A DNA stretch of 64,000 nt from Actinoplanes sp. NBRC 103695 (GCF_030269485.1 NZ_BSTL01000010.1:62001-126000), one strand, 5' to 3'. Positions 1 to 9,040 are shown, numbered from the stretch's first letter. Numbers and translations: made by a program. Notes: a model not told the origin generated them from the letters alone.

Positions 1-264
1 CTGCTGGTCACGACCCGCCAGCACTACTCCACGACGCGCACCGCCACGATCAACGTCTTCAAATCGGTCATCTTCGGTGCCACTGAGCTGCGCGAACAGC
101 TACGCCGACTGCCCACTGCGGCCCAGGTCCGCACCGTGCTCACCCTGCCCGAGCCCACCACCGCCGACGTCGAGGAACGCATCCGTCTGCAGCAGCTACA
201 GATTCTCGCGCAGACCATCACCGACCTCGACGCCGTTCTGGCCACCAACTACCAGCAGCTCGAA
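1..264 (+). pseudogene. IS110-family transposase fragment, open at the left edge
   Basis: Reading frame 1 from the first base gives a stretch resembling the linker of IS110/IS1111 transposases: an LLVTTRQHYSTTRTATIN segment, then FKSVIFGATELREQLRRL and a helical segment containing AQTITDLDAVLATNYQQLE. The DEDD catalytic domain would lie to the left of the window. Similarity stops near base 264, where another frame continues into an unrelated protein, so the C-terminal transposase domain is missing. The gene is therefore broken. The family call rests on recalled motif resemblance only. Confidence 0.55.
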
Positions 265-590
265 ACCTCGTCCGACAGCTCTGCCCAGACCTGCTCGACC
301 TGTATGAGCATGGAAACCCCACGGACCGAGCATTCAGCGACGAAGCAGGCGCCCGCGCCGAGCTAGCCCTTGCCCGCGTGAACATGGGCCAGGTCGAGGG
401 CGCACGCGAGGCACTCACTGCACTGCTGGCACTGGAGCCCGAGCGGCGAATCGGCGGAGTCGTTACCAGCGCCGGCCGCGTCCACCAGGCCCTCCGCGAG
501 CGCCGCTACGCCGGATCGGCCGACGCCCGAGCACTGCGTGAAGAGATCGAATCGTTCACGCGGGTGCCCGCAGCCGCTCTCCCCGCCTGA
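264..590 (+). pseudogene. C-terminal remnant of an XRE/TPR-type regulator
   Basis: Frame 3 reads through a segment with LVRQLCPDLLDLYEHG and a helical repeat containing ARAELALARVNMGQVEGARE, ending in RYAGSADARALREEIESF before TGA at 588-590. This is the usual C-terminal look of actinobacterial XRE regulators with tetratricopeptide-like tails, which end with a 'rYaG...A..L..eIe.F' motif. No start codon and no helix-turn-helix precede it; the frame runs into the transposase fragment near 264. An ATG at 378 could only express the last 70 residues. It looks like a gene cut by a mobile-element event. Confidence 0.5.
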
Positions 591-624
591 TCAGACCGCC
601 ACGCCGGAGGCTACCGGCATCGCT

Positions 625-1050
625 GTGTTTCCTATTGAGATCACCGGCACGCGCGTCACGCTTGCGCGAGTTCCGAGCCGACGATCTGGACGCGTCGATG
701 GCGGTAGTCGGTGACCCCGACGTCACCCGGTCCCTGAGCTTCGACACACGCAGCCGAGACGACCAAACCGAACGCCTCGCAGCGGACATCGCCCGCGCCC
801 AGATCGAGCCACGGCCGGACTACTACCTCGCCATCGCGAACCGCGACGGCCTCCTAATCGGCTTCGTCCGTATCGGCTTCGGCCGAGACCGAAGCGGAGA
901 ACTCGGCTACGCCATCCGCCGGGCCGACTGGGGAAAAGGCCACACGAGCGAGGCCGCCGCCCTCATGATCGAATTCGGCTTCAACACTCTAGGGCTGCAT
1001 CGCATCCAGGCGGCGTGTGGCCCGGAACGGCCCATCCCGCTGACATCGTG
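625..1050 (+). pseudogene. Frameshifted GNAT acetyltransferase
   Basis: From a GTG at 625 one frame reads FPIEITGTRVTL, the typical first strand of a GNAT protein. Next comes LREFRADDLDASMAVVGD, but in the +1 frame, so a single extra base lies near 663. The shifted frame continues with DYYLAIANRDGLLIGFVRIGF, then ELGYAIRRADWGKGHTSEAA (acetyl-CoA loop) and FGFNTLGLHRIQAACGPE. The expected 'N..S..V..KLGF' ending is lost after about 1025, where the frame degenerates. GNAT proteins transfer acetyl groups from acetyl-CoA to amines; this copy is unlikely to be functional. Confidence 0.6.
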
Positions 1051-1201
1051 GAAGAACAACTTTGCCTGTGGTGAGCAAAACGAGCACCATCCTGACCGTC
1101 ATGGCGTGTCGGCGTACGGGTGCCAGTGCAGAGGCGGGTACGCCAAATGCGCAGAGGTCCGGGACGCGAAGCGCTCGGGACGCCGCGACGGCGGCGGGCC
1201 C

Positions 1202-1254
1202 GGCGCCTACGTCCGCCACTCACGATGAGTAATCGGCGGACGTGAGATGGCGCC
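1202..1254. repeat. Long nested inverted repeat (hairpin)
   Basis: GGCGCC (1202-1207) and GGCGCC (1249-1254) enclose ACGTCCGCC (1209-1217) pairing with GGCGGACGT (1235-1243), and inside that ACTCA (1218-1222) pairs with TGAGT (1226-1230) around a CGA loop. This is a three-layer stem with small bulges, next to decayed genes. It could be a terminator, a mobile-element end or a palindromic repeat. No T-run follows on either side. Confidence 0.5.
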
Positions 1255-1429
1255 CGGATCGCGGCTATGTGAGTGCGTCAATACATACAACTTCGGTTTG
1301 TGTGCCTGTGTCGTATCAGCGACTGCCCTCCGGGCGGCGGCAGTCTCCCCGGAGGGTGTTGCCGATGGGGGCACATACGTCTTCGAAATAGCTCGGGTTC
1401 AAAGCAGCGCGCAGGGACGCGTATCGCAA

Positions 1430-2347
1430 TTAGAAGCAGTAGGGTTCGATCCAGCGGGCGTCTGCCCATCCGGTGCGACCGTCGTCTGCTGTGACGAGCC
1501 GATAATCCAGGCCATTCGGATTGGGCTGGCTGTCGATCGTGACCTGCTGCCCGCGCGTTACCTCACTTAGAGTGGCACCGTATTGATCGCGCAACCATAG
1601 GTCACGAGCCGCGACGGTTCCCTTGCTACAGGGCCTCTCGGCGAGAGAGTCAACTCCCATAGGGCCGATGCCGTGGCTGACGTAGCCCGCGAGGAACACA
1701 CTTATTAGAGCGACCACAATTGAGGGTTGGCGGCGGCGCCTGTGAGATACGCCAAGACTTGTTTCATCTCTACTAGTAAAACCGTATCCGCTGGGGAGCA
1801 AAGGTTCCAGCCACCTGGTCCTACGACCGGCTGGAACAACGAACGCTTGTCCGCCTTCCTCGACGCGCGGTCGACCAGGCGGCTGAAATTCGGTCGGCGA
1901 GTCCAGAATACGACAACTGCGCTCCAGGACAGTGTCTGCGCCTTCTTCCAAAGGGGCCGACAACGCGTTTTCGCTATGGACCTCGTGATCCCCCTTGGCC
2001 AATTCAACGGTCACCTCGTCGGGATTGACCACTGGCCCACGCTGTCCTGACTGGGCTGCTTGGTGCAGGCTCCGGCAGCGAGACAAGTGAATCTCCGCCT
2101 CGGTCACGCCGACGCTGCACCGAACTAGCGCTTCGACAAATTTCCAGTCCGGAATTCGTCTCCCGCCTTCGAATGCGCGCGACACCTTTCTCCGCTCCGT
2201 GGCCCGCGCGCCCATGAAACGGACAACGTCTACCCAACCAAGCCCATTGCGGTCGAGCAGGAGACGGACGTAGAGGTCAAGACGCAAGACCTCTACGGGG
2301 CCGGGCTTCGGCGGATCGATCGAAGGACCGGACCGACGTGGACTCAT
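1430..2347 (-). CDS. Helix-turn-helix membrane protein with C-terminal SH3-like domain
   Basis: Protein of 305 residues if started at the ATG at 2347 (an in-frame ATG at 2371 is possible). The N-terminal part, about residues 20-110, resembles the short actinobacterial HTH found at the front of NB-ARC/TPR regulators: LYVRLLLDRNGLGWVDVVRF, then a Ser/Arg-rich segment. After a low-complexity linker comes one hydrophobic segment, SIVVALISVFLAGYVSHGIG, followed by about 80 residues ending RLVTADDGRTGWADARWIEP, which looks like a bacterial SH3 fold. The likely topology is cytosolic HTH and external SH3. It is divergent from a secreted protein that also ends in an SH3-like stretch. No exact family was recognised. 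Confidence 0.6.
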   Translation of the reverse strand: MSPRRSGPSIDPPKPGPVEVLRLDLYVRLLLDRNGLGWVDVVRFMGARATERRKVSRAFEGGRRIPDWKFVEALVRCSVGVTEAEIHLSRCRSLHQAAQSGQRGPVVNPDEVTVELAKGDHEVHSENALSAPLEEGADTVLERSCRILDSPTEFQPPGRPRVEEGGQAFVVPAGRRTRWLEPLLPSGYGFTSRDETSLGVSHRRRRQPSIVVALISVFLAGYVSHGIGPMGVDSLAERPCSKGTVAARDLWLRDQYGATLSEVTRGQQVTIDSQPNPNGLDYRLVTADDGRTGWADARWIEPYCF

Positions 2348-2414
2348 GACTCCGTTTATAGACGACCTCATGCGGATCCTCTACCCGGCGCAACACGATC
2401 GAGTGAGTTCCTTG

Positions 2415-2433
2415 GGCGCCCTGGTTGGGCGCC
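2415..2433. repeat. Perfect 7-bp hairpin in the divergent leader
   Basis: GGCGCCC (2415-2421) and GGGCGCC (2427-2433) flank a 5-nt loop, in the 217-bp gap between the divergent starts at 2347 and 2565. It could be a protein-binding site or a leader structure; no T-run follows. Confidence 0.35.
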
Positions 2434-2564
2434 TTCCGGCCCAGGTTGGGCTCCCCGCTACTTGTCTCTATCACCCGTCGCGGCCGGGCAAGCCACCACG
2501 GTCCAGAAGACACGGTCTGCTGCTGGGCACGACGGGTACGAACGAGAAAGCTAAGGAGACAAGG

Positions 2565-3341
2565 TTGAATCGACGTAGAATCGCAATCGCCAAGATCGCA
2601 ATGTTGGCCGTGGCCCCGATGGTCGTCACGATGGCCGTCGGACCGTCGTCGGCATCCGCGACGACTGAGGCCACCGCTGTCCCGGCCTCCTGCAAGAATC
2701 CCAGACTGGGGAAGATCTGCGGACACACGCGGATCCTCATCGTGAAATTCACCGTGGTAAAGCCCTGCCACGTCCAGCGGAACTATCCTCGAAACCCGGG
2801 CAGCGGTCGGAAGACCTGGACGATCAATCCCGGCTCAACGGTCGCTTGGCGGTACAACATCACTGCCGACGCCGCGATGGTGTCCGATCCAAACGTGGCC
2901 CAGTTCCCGCACTGGGGCGTCGTTACCAACAGCGACTGCATCGGTGCGACGGTCGGACAGCGCGGCCACTACTGGCGATACCAGAAGCGAGGTAACGGCA
3001 AGAGGGGTTGGGTTCGGCACGAGACGCCTGCGATTCCAGCAGGCCAGCCGATGCCAAAGGTGACCAATCACCCCGGCTACAAATCTCATCGGCTCTACGG
3101 GCGCAGCCAAAGTAAAAAGTCCCACTACTGGAACAAAGTGGATTGGCAACCGAAGAGCACAACGGCGCCGCGGACACGGCACAAGATGACGCACAATGCC
3201 ACCCTGCGTGACCGACCGAATGAGTTCGTCATTTCCAACGTGATGAGGGGATGGCTGGTTCTCCCGACCAGCGAGGAGCGGAAAGGCTACACGAAGGTGT
3301 ATGTTCCGTCTCTGAAGCGTTGGGGTTGGATACAGTTGTAG
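2565..3341 (+). CDS. Secreted protein with C-terminal SH3-like segment
   Basis: TTG start at 2565, chosen because AAGGAG at 2553-2558 sits 6 nt upstream and the protein then opens with a signal peptide: basic NRRR, hydrophobic IAKIAMLAVAPMVVTMAVG, cleavage near SASA. The mature part is rich in Lys, Trp and Tyr, with Cys pairs (ASCKNP, KICGH, KPCH, SDCIG) suggesting disulfides. The last 50 residues (NATLRDRPNEFVISNV to KVYVPSLKRWGWIQL) look like a bacterial SH3/SH3b domain. It is divergent from an HTH-TM-SH3 protein, so the two may act together in envelope sensing; that is inference. The family was not recognised. Confidence 0.65.
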   Translation: MNRRRIAIAKIAMLAVAPMVVTMAVGPSSASATTEATAVPASCKNPRLGKICGHTRILIVKFTVVKPCHVQRNYPRNPGSGRKTWTINPGSTVAWRYNITADAAMVSDPNVAQFPHWGVVTNSDCIGATVGQRGHYWRYQKRGNGKRGWVRHETPAIPAGQPMPKVTNHPGYKSHRLYGRSQSKKSHYWNKVDWQPKSTTAPRTRHKMTHNATLRDRPNEFVISNVMRGWLVLPTSEERKGYTKVYVPSLKRWGWIQL

Positions 3342-3355
3342 GGACAGGAAACCGA

Positions 3356-3392
3356 TCTCCGGCCCGACGACAAGCGCTCGTCGGGCCGGAGA
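3356..3392 (+). terminator. Perfect 15-bp stem terminator
   Basis: TCTCCGGCCCGACGA (3356-3370) pairs perfectly with TCGTCGGGCCGGAGA (3378-3392) around a 7-nt loop, 14 nt after the stop of the secreted protein. There is no U-tract, as is common in actinobacterial terminators. Confidence 0.75.
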
Positions 3393-3876
3393 CTGCGTTC
3401 ATCTCGCGAGGAGGCACATCGCTAAAGAAAGTCACTACGGCGAATCCAGGAGTGCGGCCGCGCCGACTTTACTGTTCGCCGGTAACCCGCATTCTTTGCG
3501 GAATTTGCGGTTTTTGGTGGCACGCAGAACCAGCTGCGGTTGACAGTTCTGCTTGACCTACTGCGCCTTCGGCGCAGGCGGAGTGTAACGTCCTCTTCTC
3601 GGCAGAATAGTGCGCCGAGTCTCGCACTTCGCGCGGATGTTATTGACGGAGAGTGGCCGTCGACGGGCGGGCCAGCCAGGCGGGGCCAACGAGCACGAAG
3701 CCGAAACTCGTCCGCGCGGCGAGTTCTGGCATAGGGAGGGGCCCGCATGAGGTCCCGCTCGGGTGCGGCCGCCCACTCAGCGAGTGGACCACGCGCGGCC
3801 AACATGTCGAGTGGATCGCCCCAAGCACGGTCGGACACACCGACGACCATCGATCTACTTTTTCAGGTCGAAGTAG
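3393..3876. other. Intergenic stretch, no gene supported
   Basis: Convergent intergenic region. Short open frames exist on both strands but have no recognisable domains, starts or ribosome sites. The only structure noted is a small hairpin, CTGCGCC (3561-3567) with GGCGCAG (3571-3577). Confidence 0.5.
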
Positions 3877-5361
3877 CTAGACCGGTAGGCGGGGCTCGGC
3901 GGCATACAGATGCCAGCGCTGCCGTTCGCGTTTGGCCCGGTACATGGCGAGGTCGGCGTGCCGGAGCGTCTCGTCGGCATCGGCGTGGTCGCCGAGCCGC
4001 ATGGCGATGCCGATGCTCGCGCCGATCTGCACCAGGTGACCGTCGATCGGCACCGGTTCGGCGAGCCAGTCGGTGACCCGCGCCGCGACCGCGACGGCGT
4101 CGTCGGCGGTGCGGACGTCGGCGAGGAGCACCGCGAACTCGTCGCCGCCGAGCCGGGCCACCAAGGCCCCGGCCGGTGCGCAGGTCTGTAGCGCCCGGGC
4201 GGCGGCGACCAGCGACGCGTCGCCGACGGCGTGCCCGAGCCGGTCGTTGATCGGCTTGAAGCCGTCGAGGTCGAGGTAGAGCACCGCGCCCTGACCGGGC
4301 CGGTCGGCGGCACACGCCCGTTCCAAGGCCTGCAGGAAGGCGCTGCGGTTGGCCAGGCCGGTGAGTGCGTCGTGGGTCGCGTCGTACGCGAGTCGCTCCT
4401 GGTAGTGCTTCCGGTCGGTGATGTCGCGGTGGTTCCACACGATGCCCTCGACGGCCGGGTTGTCGAGCATGTTGCGGGCGACGACCTCGTGCCAGCGCCA
4501 CGAGCCGTCGGCGTGCCGCAGGCGCAGCTCGGCGCGGTCCTGCGGGATGCCGCTCAGCAGTGCGCGGTGCAACGCGAAACTGGCCGGCCGGTCGTCCGGG
4601 TGGATCAGGTCGATGCCGGCGAGGCGGGAGTAGTCCTCGACCGGGTAGCCGAGGACGTGCTCGACGGCACCGCTGACGTAGCCGACGTGGCCTGAGGCGT
4701 CGGTGACGCTGATGACGTCGGCTGAGTCCTGGACGAGGACGCGGAACCGGTTCTCTGTCCGGCTGGCCCGCTCGGCGCTGATCCGGAGCTCCCGTTCGAC
4801 GTGGATCCGTTCGGCCGTGGCCCGTTCGCGGTCGGCGGTCGTCAGGCCGAGGATGCGGATGGTGAGCGCGGCGGCAAGGGTACCGAGCGTTCCCACCGTC
4901 TGCGCGGTCACCGGCGACACGTAGGTCGGCACCCAGCCGAGCGCGATGCCGGCCTGCCCGGCGGCCGCGGTGACGACGCTGGTGCACAGGATCGCCCGCC
5001 AGGACCGAGCACCGGCGATGCGCATCATGTTGCTGGCGAAGATGACGAAGCCGATGCCGAGGAGCGGCCCCCAGCCGGTGAGGTACGACGCCGACGAGGT
5101 GAGGACGGCGCCGACGGCCGCCTGGCGCCACATCGCCGCTCGGGACTGCTGGTCTCCGCCCTTCAGCCAGTGCTCCACCCTCGGATGCTGGGCGACGCCG
5201 GACGCGACGAGGACGAGGTCGAGCAGCCCGATGGTTCCCTGGGCGGCCAGCCCGAACGCGTGGAGCACGTTGAGCGCGACCAGGGCCAGGCCGACGTTCG
5301 TCAGCCAGCCGAACCGGCGCCACCAGCTGTCCACCTGAGTTCCGTTCCGTCGCGGAGTCAT
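3877..5361 (-). CDS. Membrane PAS-GGDEF diguanylate cyclase
   Basis: Protein of 494 residues from the ATG at 5361. Residues 20-172 hold several hydrophobic helices forming a membrane sensor region. A coiled linker (RERATAERIHVERELRISAERA) leads to a PAS domain at about 205-318 (FRVLVQDSADVISVTD to WNHRDITDRKHY). The GGDEF domain carries DALTGLANRSAFL, LYLDLDGFKPINDRLGHAVGD and the intact RLGGDEF signature at 405-409, so it should make c-di-GMP from two GTP. The RxxD product-inhibition site normally five residues before GGDEF is absent (PAGA instead). No EAL domain is present. The gene is monocistronic, and a 15-bp palindrome lies upstream. Confidence 0.9.
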   Translation of the reverse strand: MTPRRNGTQVDSWWRRFGWLTNVGLALVALNVLHAFGLAAQGTIGLLDLVLVASGVAQHPRVEHWLKGGDQQSRAAMWRQAAVGAVLTSSASYLTGWGPLLGIGFVIFASNMMRIAGARSWRAILCTSVVTAAAGQAGIALGWVPTYVSPVTAQTVGTLGTLAAALTIRILGLTTADRERATAERIHVERELRISAERASRTENRFRVLVQDSADVISVTDASGHVGYVSGAVEHVLGYPVEDYSRLAGIDLIHPDDRPASFALHRALLSGIPQDRAELRLRHADGSWRWHEVVARNMLDNPAVEGIVWNHRDITDRKHYQERLAYDATHDALTGLANRSAFLQALERACAADRPGQGAVLYLDLDGFKPINDRLGHAVGDASLVAAARALQTCAPAGALVARLGGDEFAVLLADVRTADDAVAVAARVTDWLAEPVPIDGHLVQIGASIGIAMRLGDHADADETLRHADLAMYRAKRERQRWHLYAAEPRLPV

Positions 5362-5516
5362 CGTCGGGCGGCTTATCGGCGGTACGGCAGGGAACTGAAG
5401 GAGTTCGCGGGCGGCTGCGCCCTTTGCCCCAGCGACCTCCGACGAAAAGGCCCCGCAGCGGTTGCGATCGTCCGACAATCGGGTTGCTAACCGGTTGCAG
5501 ACAGGCTGAGAGTGGC

Positions 5517-5531
5517 CGGTGACAGTCACCG
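5517..5531. promoter_or_regulatory. 15-bp palindrome upstream of the GGDEF gene
   Basis: CGGTGAC-A-GTCACCG is a perfect inverted repeat 156 bp upstream of the GGDEF start, in a 371-bp divergent gap that otherwise holds no gene. An AACCGGTT palindrome lies nearby. It is a candidate operator; the regulator is unknown. Confidence 0.4.
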
Positions 5532-5732
5532 CGCGGTCAGCGCGCACGCCACGCGGCAGATGAGCGCAGCCGATCTTTACCCGTTGCAATGTCTATCCGT
5601 AACCGCAAAACCGCGATAACTAAATTCTTACGCTCCGGCCCGATCGTACGAATAAGGTGTCCGACCGGGCTGGACCGGCGGTGGGACGCAATGCTTCCCC
5701 GCTCAACGCCGGACCTGATAGGGCGGGGTGAG

Positions 5733-7055
5733 TCAACTCTTTGCCCGATAGAGGCTCAGGCCCTCGTCTGCGTAGCCGACGGCGTAGCCGGGCCCGACCT
5801 GGTCAGGGACGAAGCCCAGATCCGGGTTGGCGTCCGCACCGGTCTGCCCGTCCAAGGTCGCGGCACGGTCCGGGCGGAGGAGGGTCCCGCCGCCCAGGCC
5901 GACGTAAACCAGGCCGTGATAGGCGACGAGCATCCGCGGCACCGTCCGGCCGGGCGTGCGCGCGTTCAGCACCCATAGCCCCTTGTACGAGGTCGCATCG
6001 TACGCCGCGATCGTGGGGTTCTGCGAGAGCTCCACGTGGCACACGATCAGGCTGGCCCGGTCGTGAACGCAGGCGAAGCTGTGGTCGTGCTCCAGCTTGA
6101 TGACGGTCTTGCCGGTCGCGATGTCGACCAGATGCGCGGTGAAGACCTGGCTGGACAGGCTATCGCCGGGGCGGCGGGTGTTGACCTGCACCAGCCGGTC
6201 GCCGACCGGGTAGCCGAACTCGTCACCCCGGTCGATGTTGTAGCCGGCGAACCGCCACACCACCGCGCCGGTGCGGGCGTGCCGCGCCTCCACCCGGTTC
6301 TGCTCCTCGCTGCGGTCCGGCTTCGGCGTCGTCCCCACGATCACGTCGCCGTGCACGGCGTACGGGATGAACCGCTCCCTGATCCAGCGCTTCGCGCCGG
6401 TGGCGGCGTCGAGCACGACCGCCACCGAGTTGCGGCTGATCTCCGCGCCGGGCGTGCCCCGCTCGCGGGCCGACAGGACCACATGCTGGTCGGTGACCCC
6501 GGTGACGAAGACGTTGCCCAGCGCCGCCACCGACGGCAGGCTCACGTCGACCGACCAGCGCACCGTGCCATCGCTGAACGAGTACCGGCGCACCCGCAGG
6601 AACTGCTGGTCGTCCGCGGTGCCCGCGCCCTGCTGGTCGAAGCGGTAGGCCGCGATCAGCTGCAGCTCACCGTCCAGCTCGACGAACCGGACCTGCTCGG
6701 GCTTGTTGGGGATGGCGTCGAAGGAGAATGTCCGGACCGCCCGTGCGGTGACCGGGTCGCGCACCTCGGCTTCGGCCGGGTTCGTCGCGGCGATATGGGT
6801 CGTTTCGAGGGCGTGGACGGCATAGACGCCGTCCTTGCTGGCGTGCAGGTAGCCTCTGGGCACGCTGCCCAGCCCCAGTCGGTTGGTCGTGTCGAAGGAT
6901 CGGGGAGGGTCGTAGGCGAGCGGTGCGGGCTGCGCCGCCGAGGCTTCCGTGACCGGCGACGTCGGCGTCGGCGTCCCTCGCCCAGGCTCGCTGTCCGAAC
7001 AGGCCGCCGGCGCGACGCACGCCAGAGCCGCCAATAGCGCGATGTATCGACGCAT
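5733..7055 (-). CDS. Lipoprotein with PQQ-like beta-propeller repeats
   Basis: Protein of 440 residues started at the ATG at 7055, because MRRYIALLAALACVAPAAC is a good lipoprotein signal with a lipid-attachment Cys near residue 19. A Pro/Thr-rich spacer (GTPTPTSPVTEASAAQP) follows. The body repeats the pattern 'DAATGAKRWIRE', 'HARTGAVVWRFAG', 'DIATGKTVIKLEHD' and 'LDGQTGADANPD', typical blades of quinoprotein-alcohol-dehydrogenase-like propellers. Such proteins often scaffold or bind ligands at the cell surface; no catalytic PQQ residues were identified. It stands alone, with long intergenic stretches on both sides. Confidence 0.75.
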   Translation of the reverse strand: MRRYIALLAALACVAPAACSDSEPGRGTPTPTSPVTEASAAQPAPLAYDPPRSFDTTNRLGLGSVPRGYLHASKDGVYAVHALETTHIAATNPAEAEVRDPVTARAVRTFSFDAIPNKPEQVRFVELDGELQLIAAYRFDQQGAGTADDQQFLRVRRYSFSDGTVRWSVDVSLPSVAALGNVFVTGVTDQHVVLSARERGTPGAEISRNSVAVVLDAATGAKRWIRERFIPYAVHGDVIVGTTPKPDRSEEQNRVEARHARTGAVVWRFAGYNIDRGDEFGYPVGDRLVQVNTRRPGDSLSSQVFTAHLVDIATGKTVIKLEHDHSFACVHDRASLIVCHVELSQNPTIAAYDATSYKGLWVLNARTPGRTVPRMLVAYHGLVYVGLGGGTLLRPDRAATLDGQTGADANPDLGFVPDQVGPGYAVGYADEGLSLYRAKS

Positions 7056-7918
7056 ACAAAAACCATACCGGCGAAGGCTGATCATGAATAGCGGGCAGTC
7101 AAGATCAAACACCGCCGCCAAGGCGGAACAACATGATCTCGAGTTGCAGGTCAGAAATCTGATTCGGCGCCACATGGGGCCTCCGGCGAATCGATCATCA
7201 ATCCGCGCGAAGGCTCCGTTATCTGCGCCCTGACCGATCGCGATCGAATCGTGTAATTGCACGTCGAAAAGGTTGACGATAATTCGAGACTAACGCTCAG
7301 TGCGTATGCCTGGAAATCTCCATCTAGTCGTGCGAAAAAGTGCTGTGCAGTGCCCTCACATCGGCAGATCAATGCGCTGACGAAGGCCGAGCCACGTTTG
7401 CCGTACAGGTCCGGGGCTCCTTGTCCGCCACCAAGTCAAGCGTCTGTTTGACCACGGCTTGATCGACGTACGATCAACCCGTTCCGATGGGTGACCCATG
7501 CGGGCGCCGGTCGGCGGTTACGGCACCAGGTGGACGGCCCGCCATGATCCCGCAACACCTACTGTCCCCTGTGGATGAACGCGTGATCCAAGCGTGATCC
7601 CGAGACGCTGACACCACCCGTCACAGGCGGAACGCGACCGACCCTGGGGGCTGGCCGCCGTCACTCATCGAGGTGAGGGCGCTCACGGCCTGGCCATGAC
7701 ATCGGTGGCGGCGTCCGCCGGCTCGAGGCCGGTGGGCGGTAGCGGAACATGCCTTGTTTTCGTACGGGATACCGTCTGCGCTCACATGATTTCGGCTGCT
7801 GACCGGGGCGTTTGGTCATCTCGTCGGCCAAGGTGGTCTGCGGGAGACCGTCGCGAGCGAGTCCGGCCCGGCAGCGTCAAACGGATTGAACGACCCAAAT
7901 CGCGGGTAGCGTGCCTGA
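7056..7918. other. Long intergenic region with one operator-like repeat
   Basis: About 860 bases without a supportable gene. It contains a perfect inverted repeat TTGATCG (7459-7465) / CGATCAA (7471-7477) and a tandem GCGTGATCC at 7581-7589 and 7592-7600. Several weak open frames lack starts with ribosome sites or domain features. It may contain the remains of a decayed gene, but nothing is recognisable. Confidence 0.45.
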
Positions 7919-8305
7919 GTGACCGAGCTGGACGACGAGACGATCGCCTTCGCGCACCGCATGTTCGACCTGGCGCGTACCGGTGGTACCGAGGAACTGC
8001 TCGGCAACGTCACGGCGGGGTTGCCGGCCGACCTCACCAACGACAAAGGTGACACGTTGCTGATCCTCGCGGCGTACCACGACCACGTCGAAACGGTGGC
8101 CGGCCTGCTGGACAAAGGCGCCGACCCGAACCGGATCAACGACCGGGGTCAGTCGGCGCTCTCCGCCGCCGTCTTCCGGCAGAACGCCGGGACGGTGAAG
8201 GCGCTACTCGCCGCCGGTGCCGACCCGGACGGCGGCACCCCTTCCGCGGTAGCCACGGCGGAATTCTTCAAACTCCCCGAAATGGCCGCACTGCTACGGC
8301 AGTAA
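7919..8305 (+). CDS. Ankyrin-repeat protein
   Basis: Small 128-residue cytosolic protein from a GTG at 7919. It has successive ankyrin repeats: GDTLLILAAYHDHVETVAGLLDKGADP, then DRGQSALSAAVFRQNAGTVKALLAAGADP, with the canonical 'A...G...v...LL..GADpn' spacing, preceded by a helical cap (AHRMFDLARTGGTEEL). Ankyrin repeats mediate protein binding; in actinobacteria, small single-domain ankyrin proteins often lie next to catalases or other stress enzymes, but no such partner is seen here. Partner unknown. Confidence 0.8.
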   Translation: MTELDDETIAFAHRMFDLARTGGTEELLGNVTAGLPADLTNDKGDTLLILAAYHDHVETVAGLLDKGADPNRINDRGQSALSAAVFRQNAGTVKALLAAGADPDGGTPSAVATAEFFKLPEMAALLRQ

Positions 8306-8401
8306 AGCCCCTCGGCGCACTTCTGCCAGTTGAAGGCCTGCCGGCGGCGCGGCCCGGCCACCTGACCGCCGGCGGCATCATCGTCGTGATGCGCACGTGT
8401 C

Positions 8402-8620
8402 TCAGATCAAGGTCCGGCGGCGCTGGTCCGAGACGGCGACCTCTTCCATGCTGCTGACCGCCCACGGCTCGGTGCGGGGGTCGTAGAGGATGACGCCGCC
8501 GTCGTTCAGGATGATCCGATCGCGGTGGCTGTCCGGGTCGGCGGCGGTCGTGGCCTCTTGGTCGAACCGGTCTCCCGGCGCCGATACCGTCCGCAGGCCG
8601 CCCTGCGGCGGCCGATGGCG
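8402..8620 (-). pseudogene. Open reading-frame remnant without a start
   Basis: On the minus strand a frame ending at TGA (8402-8404) reads DRFDQEATTAADPDSHRDRI, then ILNDGGVILYDPRTEPWAVS. It looks protein-like, but the only Met is 21 codons from the end and no GTG/TTG start with a ribosome site was found. Its upstream end runs into the terminator hairpin at 8622-8650. It is either a truncated gene or a chance frame. Confidence 0.25.
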
Positions 8621-8621
8621 A

Positions 8622-8650
8622 AGTCCGCCACCCGAACCGGGTGGCGGACT
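8622..8650 (-). terminator. Perfect 13-bp hairpin
   Basis: AGTCCGCCACCCG (8622-8634) pairs with CGGGTGGCGGACT (8638-8650) with a 3-nt loop, 16 bp past the stop of the 8666-8992 gene. Confidence 0.7.
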
Positions 8651-8665
8651 CCTGGGTGCGCGGTG

Positions 8666-8992
8666 TCAGGGAGGCGATCGCTGGGTGGCGCTGCGATCGG
8701 CGGGGATCTGATCAGTTGTCCGGGCCGGCTCGGTCTTCCGGTCGGCGGGGCGGGATCGGTGGGGTTCCGGCCGGTCGGTGGACGGGGCGGGTGGTGCCGG
8801 TGGTGCCGGTGGTTCGGGAGGCTCGGTCCAGTTCGCGCCGATGAGCTCGTCGAACTCGTCGCGGACCCAGTCCGGGTCGCTGGTGACGAGTTCGGAGAAC
8901 GCCTCGTCGAACCCGCGGTCCCATTCCGGGGACAACGCCGTCCTGGCCTGTGCCGCGAAGTTGTTGATCACTCCGGTCACCACCCTCCGCAT
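8666..8992 (-). CDS. Small acidic/proline-rich protein downstream of Hsp20
   Basis: 108 residues. The N-terminal half (MRRVVTGVINNFAAQARTAL, then WDRGFDEAFSELVTSDPDWV) is helical and acidic; the C-terminal half is Pro/Ala/Arg-rich with repeated EPPAPPAPP, probably disordered. It starts 40 bp after the Hsp20 stop on the same strand, but a hairpin (9011-9040) lies between, so co-transcription may be partial. No family was recognised. The repeating proline tail could be a frame artefact, but the first 55 residues look like a real protein. Confidence 0.5.
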   Translation of the reverse strand: MRRVVTGVINNFAAQARTALSPEWDRGFDEAFSELVTSDPDWVRDEFDELIGANWTEPPEPPAPPAPPAPSTDRPEPHRSRPADRKTEPARTTDQIPADRSATQRSPP

Positions 8993-9010
8993 CCTGGTCC
9001 TGCGAAGAAT

Positions 9011-9040
9011 TCGAGCTGACGAATCGTCGGGTCAGCTCGA
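9011..9040 (-). terminator. 10-bp hairpin overlapping the Hsp20 stop
   Basis: TCGAGCTGAC (9011-9020) and GTCAGCTCGA (9031-9040) pair perfectly around a 10-nt loop. The Hsp20 stop codon is inside the stem. Confidence 0.6.
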
